64,000 bases of DNA from an uncultured Alistipes sp. (GTDB lineage Bacteria > Bacteroidota > Bacteroidia > Bacteroidales > UBA932). The stretch lies in NCBI GenBank assembly GCA_900544175.1, contig UQUN01000001.1, positions 124,001-188,000 on the forward strand, read 5' to 3'. Below, one piece after another: positions 14,633 to 20,790 of this stretch (position 1 is the stretch's first letter; each line of letters opens with the position of its first letter). The position numbers were made by a program, and so were the translations under genes. The notes beneath the pieces are model-generated. The model searched no databases, had not been told where the DNA came from, and saw only the letters and a program-made list of their open reading frames with translations.

Positions 14633-15238
14633 TTACTGTTGATTACGGGTTCTGTGGTTGAAGATCAGGCCGGGAATGACCAGATCCAGCAGCGATGCCG
14701 TGGCCATTATGAGGGGAATGTACGTAGGTTCATTGAGCCAGTAAGAGCACAGCAGGCCGCCGAGTCCGCTGATGATTCCGAGCAGGAAAATAGTCCATGA
14801 CTGGCTCAGCCATCCGGTTATCGCACCTGCCATGCCGAGCAGCAGCACAATGATTGCGGTTGTCTGCAGCGGTATGAAGAATGCCAGTATTCCGGTGGCG
14901 ACGGCGAATATGCCGAATGTACACCATACCTGGCCTACTGTCTTGGATATCAGATTCTCTCCGTGTCCGCGCCTCTCGTAATTCCTGGAAGCCAGCCTGT
15001 CCAGAGGCCATCCGAGTACGGGTATCAGGAACCACGCGATGTGCCACAGGCGGTTGTCGGTAAGGGCCAGCCCCAGCATCACAATTCCTGATACCAGCAG
15101 CAGCACCGTGCCCCATATGAGCATCGCCGTACCGCCTCTTCTTTGAAAGTCATTCCGGCTGTCGCGTATAGCCTGAGAAATGATTTCGAGGGACTTTTCT
15201 ACTGAAAGTCCGTTCTGGTTGTTGTTATTGTTTTCCAT
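14633..15238 (-). CDS. Multi-pass membrane protein paired with the wHTH regulator
   Basis: The 201-residue protein has a charged, Asn-rich N-terminus (NNNNNQNG) and about five transmembrane helices, including AMLIWGTVLLLVSGIVMLGLAL, IAWFLIPVLGWPL, VWCTFGIFAVATGILAFFI, AIIVLLLGMAGAITGWL and IPLIMATASLLDLVIPGLIF. No catalytic motif is seen. Its function is unknown; the tight link to a winged-helix regulator suggests a stress- or signal-responsive membrane module. It is the first gene of the pair. Confidence 0.8.
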   Translation of the reverse strand: MENNNNNQNGLSVEKSLEIISQAIRDSRNDFQRRGGTAMLIWGTVLLLVSGIVMLGLALTDNRLWHIAWFLIPVLGWPLDRLASRNYERRGHGENLISKTVGQVWCTFGIFAVATGILAFFIPLQTTAIIVLLLGMAGAITGWLSQSWTIFLLGIISGLGGLLCSYWLNEPTYIPLIMATASLLDLVIPGLIFNHRTRNQQ

Positions 15239-15276
15239 TGCAGTCTGTAGTTTTATTGTCCGTAATAGTAAAAATT

Positions 15277-15741
15277 TTACAGGTAATTCATACCGATTGA
15301 AATCCTTTCGGTGTCCTCCTTTTCTTCATTTCCCATGCTGTCAGTCCTGAGTGCCGTCATGGCAAATCCCTCTGCGGGATATCCGTCCTCCGTCATGTCC
15401 ATGCTCCAGTTACGGTTGCTGTCGTGCATCATGTACAGTGTCCAGCGTCCTTCTTCAGGAACTTCGATTTCGCTGTTGACGTTCAGTTTGCCGTCCTTGT
15501 CCGGTCTGGCATCGGTGCAAGAGATAATTGCGCCCCAGCCGGAGTTCATTATCGCCCCGAAGTCTGGTCCGGCACTTTCACCGTTGTCCGGTGCAATCCA
15601 GACCAGTACATTGCCGCAGGTGTCCTTCAGGTCAGTTACGGTCAGCACGGCCTTTATGGTTGATGAATCCCTCGCCAAAGTCACGATGACAGATGCGCAG
15701 CACATCAAGGCGATTGCAAAAATAGTAAAATTCCTTTTCAT
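15277..15741 (-). CDS. DUF2141-like exported protein
   Basis: The start at 15741 is chosen because a signal peptide (MKRNFTIFAIALMCCASVIVTLA) begins there. A longer frame from 15822 would place basic, non-homologous residues before the signal and lie in the leader. The mature part resembles DUF2141: a VLTVTDLKDTCGNVLVWIA strand, GRWTLYMMHDSNRNWSMD and GYPAEGFAMT match the family's HDxNxN and GxPxEG features, although the match is divergent. The total is 154 residues. The function is unknown; it is periplasmic. A consensus promoter lies upstream at 15820-15827. Confidence 0.75.
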   Translation of the reverse strand: MKRNFTIFAIALMCCASVIVTLARDSSTIKAVLTVTDLKDTCGNVLVWIAPDNGESAGPDFGAIMNSGWGAIISCTDARPDKDGKLNVNSEIEVPEEGRWTLYMMHDSNRNWSMDMTEDGYPAEGFAMTALRTDSMGNEEKEDTERISIGMNYL

Positions 15742-15819
15742 GATAAAATACTTTAAAAAATAAACTAAAATTTTCAAAAAAGAAGAGTGGCGCCTTCTCC
15801 TCTCTTTTATTTTACGATG

Positions 15820-15827
15820 CAAATATA
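15820..15827 (-). promoter_or_regulatory. -7 box of the DUF2141-like gene
   Basis: The minus strand reads TATATTTG, an exact TAnnTTTG match, 78 bases before the start codon. Confidence 0.55.
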
Positions 15828-15868
15828 AACTAATTTATATTATAAACCAAATTTTCTGCACCAGCCAC

Positions 15869-15921
15869 GGTGGAAAGTGCACCGTTCTCGCGGGAAATCG
15901 CGGCACTTTCCCCGGGAGTGG
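15869..15921 (-). repeat. ~53-bp palindromic intergenic repeat, copy 2
   Basis: Read on the minus strand it gives CCACTCCCGGGGAAAGTGCC, then TTTCCCGCGA and CGGTGCACTTTCC, matching the copy at 36-88 nearly base for base at the ends. Orientation is opposite to copy 1. Confidence 0.75.
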
Positions 15922-15940
15922 GGCCGGTGTCCCGATATGA

Positions 15941-16047
15941 ATGAAAAATCCAGCAACGAGAAAAGACTAACCGCTCTCGGCTTTAGAGGGAGAGACCCGC
16001 CGCGAAGCGGTGGGAGGGCCTGGTCTTTTCGACTGCTGGATTTTCAT
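15941..16047 (+). repeat. 106-bp fold-back element, copy 2
   Basis: This is the same element as 105-210, in the same orientation, with one extra A in the left end (ATGAAAAATCCAGCA). Four substitutions separate the copies. Two of them fall on opposite sides of the first inner stem and change a C-G pair to T-A, so pairing is kept. The second inner hairpin is identical in both. Confidence 0.85.
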
Positions 16048-16123
16048 AGGCATTCTGCGGGAGGAAACAACAAGTGCGGCCAGATATGCCTGTAAAGGCA
16101 GACTTAATAAGTACTTTTACAAT

Positions 16124-16295
16124 GTCCAGCGCACTGCCCAAATGTATCGCACTGATTGTTAAGCGCATACATTTTGGTGATTTGCTGGACTGCCCGCTTT
16201 TTGCCACAAAATCGCCATTTCACCCCAGGTCCAGCAGATGCTCTTTTTCAGAGTGCCTGTATACTAAGTACTTTCCCAAGCATGCCCTGCTGGAC
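16124..16295 (+). repeat. ~175-bp four-motif inverted-repeat element, copy 2
   Basis: GTCCAGC at 16124 and 16229 and GCTGGAC at 16184 and 16289 have spacings of 60, 45 and 60, against 62, 45 and 60 in the copy at 5433-5608. Between the first two motifs, AAATGTAT and ATACATTT add a further inner hairpin that the other copy lacks in this form. It directly precedes the third palindrome. Confidence 0.7.
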
Positions 16296-16314
16296 CTTCC
16301 CAGAAGTCTCATGA

Positions 16315-16369
16315 CACGGGGGAAAGTGTACCGGAATCGCAGGAAAACCCGGCACTTTCCCCGGAGGTG
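16315..16369 (-). repeat. ~53-bp palindromic intergenic repeat, copy 3
   Basis: On the minus strand it reads CACCTCCGGGGAAAGTGCCG, TTTTCCTGCGATT and CCGGTACACTTTCCCCC, close to copy 1. It lies 19 bases right of the last motif of the four-motif element. Confidence 0.75.
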
Positions 16370-16439
16370 AACTATTATGGCATGAGGGAGACCTGTTGCA
16401 GACAGGGTATATGGGGGCGATGGTTTCGGGAAAAGTTAT

Positions 16440-16447
16440 TATATTTG
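16440..16447 (+). promoter_or_regulatory. -7 box of the C1 peptidase-cydAB run
   Basis: TATATTTG is an exact TAnnTTTG match 20 bases upstream of the peptidase start. As gaps downstream are small, it may serve all genes to 23727. Confidence 0.65.
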
Positions 16448-16467
16448 AAAATTAATTTTTTACGATT

Positions 16468-17859
16468 ATGATCAAACGTCTTTTTACCATCAGTGCAGCC
16501 ATGTCAGTCGCTGTTGCCGCAATAGCCCAGGGAGGCATAACCGACGAGATGATGGCTCAGATCCGCCAGGGCTGGCAGGGAACGCCCGAGGAGCTGGCCC
16601 TGCGCAATGCCATATCGGCTAATGAAATCAACAAACTTGCCGTAAAACAAGGAATAGAGGCTGGCTATGACTTTCATTTCTCCGACAAGGTCGAGTCCAA
16701 GGGGATCACAGACCAGCAGTCCAGCGGCAGATGCTGGCTTTTCTCCGGTATGAATGTGCTGAGAGCTAAAATGATAGAGAAGTACAACCTCGGGGCGTTC
16801 CAGTTCTCCCAGAATTATATATTCTTCTATGACCAGCTTGAAAAGGCCAATCTCTTCCTGCAGGGCATAATAGACACCAGGGATCTTCCAATGGATGATC
16901 GGAAAGTCGAATGGCTCTTCCGCCATACGATTAACGACGGCGGGCAGTTTACGGGAGTGTCGGACCTTATCACCAAGTACGGCCTTGTGCCGTCCAACGT
17001 GATGCCGGAGACTTATGCAGCCAACCATACTTCAGGCATGTCCCGCCTGCTCGACCTCAAGCTGAAGGAGTTCGGTCTGGAACTGAGGGAGATGACAGGT
17101 CCTGAGAAGAAACTTCCGGCCATGCTTGAGGAACGCAAGACTCAGATGCTGGCCTTCGTCTACCGTTTCCTGGTGCTCAATCTCGGCGAGCCACCCGTGG
17201 AGTTTGTCTGGACGATGTATGACTCCGAAGGCAAGCCTGTCAGCACCAAGACCTATACGCCGAAGTCCTTCTATGACGAGTATGTGGGCGTGGACCTGAA
17301 GAACAACTATGTGATGCTGATGAACGACCCTACGCGCGAGTTCTACAAGGTCTATGAGATAGAATATGACCGCCATCAGTACGATGGCAAGAACTGGCTG
17401 TACATCAATCTTCCCATCGAGGAGATCGAGGCCATGGCCATTGCTTCCATCAAGGACGGCACAATGATGTATTTCTCATGTGACGTGGGCAAGTTCCTGG
17501 ACAGGAAGAACGGTGTGCTGGACGTGGACTATTACGACTACGGATCTCTGATGGGCACTACATTCGGAATGGACAAGCGTGAGAGGATACTGACCGGAGC
17601 CAGCGGCTCGTCCCATGCTATGACGCTGATGGCTGTGGATCTGGATGAGAACGGCCATGCCAGGAAATGGATGGTGGAGAATTCGTGGGGCATGACCGGC
17701 CACGACGGGCATCTCGTGATGACAGACAAATGGTTCGAGGAGTATATGTTCCGTCTGGTAGTGGAAAAGAAGTATGTTCCCGGGAACATACTCAGGCTTC
17801 TCGACACTACTCCGATTATGCTGCCGCCCTGGGATCCTATGTTCGCCGATGAGATATGA
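16468..17859 (+). CDS. pepC: Exported C1 family aminopeptidase (bleomycin-hydrolase type)
   Basis: The 463-residue protein has a signal peptide (to AIAQ) followed by a papain-fold aminopeptidase C/bleomycin hydrolase domain. The catalytic residues are visible: Cys in QQSSGRCWLFSG (near residue 89), His in SSHAMTLM (near 383) and Asn in VENSWGMTG (near 405). The family removes N-terminal residues from peptides. Export is typical of Bacteroidota members and points to periplasmic peptide processing. It is followed at 13 bases by DUF4492 and cydAB, probably one transcript; the biological link is not obvious. Confidence 0.92.
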   Translation: MIKRLFTISAAMSVAVAAIAQGGITDEMMAQIRQGWQGTPEELALRNAISANEINKLAVKQGIEAGYDFHFSDKVESKGITDQQSSGRCWLFSGMNVLRAKMIEKYNLGAFQFSQNYIFFYDQLEKANLFLQGIIDTRDLPMDDRKVEWLFRHTINDGGQFTGVSDLITKYGLVPSNVMPETYAANHTSGMSRLLDLKLKEFGLELREMTGPEKKLPAMLEERKTQMLAFVYRFLVLNLGEPPVEFVWTMYDSEGKPVSTKTYTPKSFYDEYVGVDLKNNYVMLMNDPTREFYKVYEIEYDRHQYDGKNWLYINLPIEEIEAMAIASIKDGTMMYFSCDVGKFLDRKNGVLDVDYYDYGSLMGTTFGMDKRERILTGASGSSHAMTLMAVDLDENGHARKWMVENSWGMTGHDGHLVMTDKWFEEYMFRLVVEKKYVPGNILRLLDTTPIMLPPWDPMFADEI

Positions 17860-17872
17860 CCGCGCGTAAACT

Positions 17873-18079
17873 ATGGAGAGAATTCGGAAAATATGGCGGT
17901 TTTATTATGAAGGATTCAGGGACATGGGGCCCTTGGGCAGGACGCTGTGGATCGTAATCCTGATAAAGCTCTTCATTATCTTTGCCATACTGAAGGTGTT
18001 CTTTTTCCGTCCGGCCCTTTCGGAATACGGCACCGAGCAGGAGAAAGGCAGGGCAGTGATAGAGAATCTGATTGAATAA
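17873..18079 (+). CDS. DUF4492 small membrane protein, cytochrome bd-associated
   Basis: This 68-residue protein has one transmembrane helix (RTLWIVILIKLFIIFAILKVFFF) preceded by IRRIWRFYYEGFRDM-like IRKIWRFYYEGFRDM, the DUF4492 signature. Proteins of this family sit directly upstream of cydA in Bacteroidota, Campylobacterota and others. A role as a small accessory subunit of the oxidase, comparable in position to CydX, is inferred from context only. Confidence 0.88.
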   Translation: MERIRKIWRFYYEGFRDMGPLGRTLWIVILIKLFIIFAILKVFFFRPALSEYGTEQEKGRAVIENLIE

Positions 18080-18105
18080 ATAAAAAAACACTAAACCTTA
18101 AGCAG

Positions 18106-19668
18106 ATGATATTATCAACTTTGGTGGATCTTTCAAGATGGCAGTTCGCTGTGACTGCCATGTACCATTGGCTGTTTGTGCCTCTGACTCTGGGTCTGGG
18201 ATTTCTGATAGCCTTTATGGAGACCCGGTACGTTATGACCGGAGACGAGTTCTGGAAGAGAACTACGAAATTCTGGATGAGACTGTTTGCCGTCAACTTC
18301 GCAATGGGTGTCGCGACAGGAATCATCCTGGAGTTCGAGTTCGGTACTAATTGGAGCAACTACTCATGGTTTGTGGGCGATATTTTCGGAGCACCGCTGG
18401 CCATAGAGGGAATATTCGCTTTCTTTATGGAGAGCACATTCTTTGCCGTTATGTATTTCGGCTGGAACAAGGTGAGCAAGAAGGCCCATCTGGTGTCCAC
18501 GTGGCTGACGGCCATTGGTACGAACCTGTCTGCTGTATGGATTCTGATAGCCAATTCGTGGATGCAGTATCCCGTCGGTATGGAATTCAATCCGGATACT
18601 GCCCGCAGCGAGATGGTGGATTTCTGGGCAGTGGTCTCCTCTCCCGTTGCCATCAACAAGTTCCTGCATTCCGTGACAAACGGCTACGTGCTGGCTTCTG
18701 TATTTGTTATCGCTGTATCCTCATGGTTCCTGCTCAAGAAGCGCGAGACTGTGATGGCCCGCAAGTCCATCCGTATCGCTTCGGTATTCGGAATAGTATC
18801 CCTTGCCGTGCTTATAGGAACAGGTGACGGCTCGGCCTACAATGTGGCGAAGGTGCAGCCCATGAAACTGGCTGCGATGGAGGGTCTCTACGATGGTTCG
18901 GAGAAGGCTCCGCTGGTGGCCGTAGGTATTCTCAATCCGGATAAGGACATCATCGGGGAGGATGGGGCAGAAGAGGATCCTTACCTTTTCGAGATATCAT
19001 TCCCCAACATGCTCTCATTCCTTGCCACCCGTCAGGCAGACGGTTTCGTACCCGGTATCAACGACATCATCAAAGGCGGCTACGAGTTTACCGACAGAGA
19101 TGGCAATACTTACATCGAGCCCTCGTTTGTCGAGAAAAAGGCAATGGGTACGGCGGCAGTCACGGCCCTGGCCGACTATCAGACAGCCAAGGAGTCCGGA
19201 GACACCCAGGCAATGGCTCAGGCCGAGGCAGTGCTGGAGCAGAATTTCGACTACTTCGGCTACCATTATGTGGAGGAGCCCGAGGACCTCGTGCCAAATG
19301 TTCCCCTGGTATTCTACGCCTTCCATATCATGGTGGCCCTCGGCATGTTCTTCATCCTGCTCTTTATTCTCTACATCATCTTCGAGTGGAAGAACCTCAT
19401 CGTCAAGGATAAGCACAAATGGCTCCTGTGGCTTGGCATCATCAGCGTACCTCTTGTATACATCTGCTCGCAGTCGGGCTGGATAGTAGCCGAAGTAGGC
19501 CGTCAGCCCTGGACGATCCAGAACCTGCTTCCAGTGAATGCGGCCGTATCGGGAGTCGGGTCCGGCAACGTTCTCACGACCCTGATCATTTTTGCTGTCC
19601 TGTTCACCGCCATGCTTTGCGTGGAGATCAGCATCATGCTCAAACAGATTAAGAAAGGAGGAGAATAA
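18106..19668 (+). CDS. cydA: Cytochrome bd ubiquinol oxidase subunit I
   Basis: CydA (520 residues) binds hemes b558, b595 and d and oxidises quinol. The conserved N-terminus LSRWQFAVTAMYHWLFVPLTLGLG includes the first heme-ligand His (residue 21). The second ligand His lies in KFLHSVTNGYV (near 188) and the axial Met region in FYAFHIMVALGMF. A quinol-binding Q-loop of the short type lies between about 245 and 400. Nine or so transmembrane helices are present. It allows respiration or oxygen detoxification at very low oxygen in anaerobes. cydB follows two bases later. Confidence 0.96.
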   Translation: MILSTLVDLSRWQFAVTAMYHWLFVPLTLGLGFLIAFMETRYVMTGDEFWKRTTKFWMRLFAVNFAMGVATGIILEFEFGTNWSNYSWFVGDIFGAPLAIEGIFAFFMESTFFAVMYFGWNKVSKKAHLVSTWLTAIGTNLSAVWILIANSWMQYPVGMEFNPDTARSEMVDFWAVVSSPVAINKFLHSVTNGYVLASVFVIAVSSWFLLKKRETVMARKSIRIASVFGIVSLAVLIGTGDGSAYNVAKVQPMKLAAMEGLYDGSEKAPLVAVGILNPDKDIIGEDGAEEDPYLFEISFPNMLSFLATRQADGFVPGINDIIKGGYEFTDRDGNTYIEPSFVEKKAMGTAAVTALADYQTAKESGDTQAMAQAEAVLEQNFDYFGYHYVEEPEDLVPNVPLVFYAFHIMVALGMFFILLFILYIIFEWKNLIVKDKHKWLLWLGIISVPLVYICSQSGWIVAEVGRQPWTIQNLLPVNAAVSGVGSGNVLTTLIIFAVLFTAMLCVEISIMLKQIKKGGE

Positions 19669-19670
19669 TT

Positions 19671-20771
19671 ATGGATACACTGTATTTTCTGCAACATTAC
19701 TGGTGGGCTCTGGTAGCCCTTCTCGGAGCTATTCTTGTGTTCCTGCTGTTCGTGCAGGGTGCCCAGGGTCTGCTGCTCCGTACCGCCTCTTCCGAGGATG
19801 AAAAGGATTTTGTAGTAAAATATGCAGGGCACAAGTGGGAGATAACCTTTACGACTCTCGTGACTTTCGGAGGGGCCGCATTTGCATCCTTCCCCTTGTT
19901 TTACTCCACCAGTTTCGGAGGAGCCTACTGGCTGTGGATATGCATTCTGCTGTTGTTTGTCATCCAGGCGTTCTCGTTCGAGTACCGCAAGGCGGCCGGC
20001 AATCTTCTCGGTGCCCGTACTTATGAGATATTTCTCTTCCTCAACGGTGCTCTCGGAACATTCATGCTCGGTGTGGCAGTCGGGACGTTTTTTACAGGCG
20101 GGGCATTTGTAATGGACAAGGTGACCATTACAGACGCGGCGTCTCCGGCCATTTCCCGCTGGACCAACGGCTGGCACGGTCTGGATGCCCTTGCCGATCC
20201 GATGAACCTGCTTCTTGGAGTAGTGGTATTTCTGGCAGCCAGGACTCTGGGACTGCTTTACCTTCTGATGAAACCGGACGTAGGTACATTTGCGGAGAAA
20301 TGCCGTAAGAGGTTGATGATCACGGCTCCTGCCTTTGTCCTGACTTTCGTGGCCTTCGTGCTCTGGATGTTCCTCAAGACCGGATACGCGGTGGATCCCG
20401 CTACAGGAGTGATTTCGGCAGAACCGTTCAAGTATCTGCACAATATGCTGCACACCTGGTGGATAGCCGTGGTGTTCCTGCTTGGAGTGGTTCTTGTCCT
20501 GGCCGGACTTGCAAGGCATTTCCTCGGCAAGGGTGTAAGGCAGAACTTCTATATCGTGGGTGGTGGAGTACTGTTGGCCGTATGGGCCATTCTGCTCTGC
20601 GCCGGCTTCAATGATACCGCCTACTACGTCTCTACCGTGGACGTGCAGAGTTCCCTGACTCTTTACAACAGCTCGTCCAGTCTCTTCACCCTCAAGGTGA
20701 TGGCCTGGGTATCCATTGCCATTCCGTTTGTGATCGCCTACATAGTGTGGGCATGGCGCAAGATGCGGTAG
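19671..20771 (+). CDS. cydB: Cytochrome bd ubiquinol oxidase subunit II
   Basis: CydB (366 residues) is the second membrane subunit, needed for heme insertion and complex stability. It starts with LQHYWWALVALLGAILVFLLFVQGAQGLL, typical of the family (WW and QGxxxL). Eight hydrophobic helices and the closing FVIAYIVWAWRKM are visible. Expression is surely coupled to cydA. The next gene starts 19 bases downstream on the same strand. Confidence 0.95.
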   Translation: MDTLYFLQHYWWALVALLGAILVFLLFVQGAQGLLLRTASSEDEKDFVVKYAGHKWEITFTTLVTFGGAAFASFPLFYSTSFGGAYWLWICILLLFVIQAFSFEYRKAAGNLLGARTYEIFLFLNGALGTFMLGVAVGTFFTGGAFVMDKVTITDAASPAISRWTNGWHGLDALADPMNLLLGVVVFLAARTLGLLYLLMKPDVGTFAEKCRKRLMITAPAFVLTFVAFVLWMFLKTGYAVDPATGVISAEPFKYLHNMLHTWWIAVVFLLGVVLVLAGLARHFLGKGVRQNFYIVGGGVLLAVWAILLCAGFNDTAYYVSTVDVQSSLTLYNSSSSLFTLKVMAWVSIAIPFVIAYIVWAWRKMR

Positions 20772-20790
20772 TATCCGGTATTGCAGTTCT

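Larger units (their letters stand above)
15742..16467. other. 726-bp non-coding region dense in repeats
   Basis: No gene is present. From left to right it holds the DUF2141 leader and promoter, the palindrome copy at 15869-15921, the 106-bp fold-back element at 15941-16047, the four-motif element at 16124-16295, a third palindrome at 16315-16369 and the promoter of the C1 peptidase. It marks the right edge of the accessory region. Confidence 0.7.

Noticed and set aside
15277..15822. DUF2141 gene start at 15822
   Set aside because: It would put a basic stretch before a clear signal peptide and reach back nearly to the -7 box; the ATG at 15741 fits better.
19503..20519. Minus-strand open frame (338 codons) opposite cydB
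   Set aside because: Low-complexity His/Gln/Lys-rich translation with no domain, antisense to cydAB.
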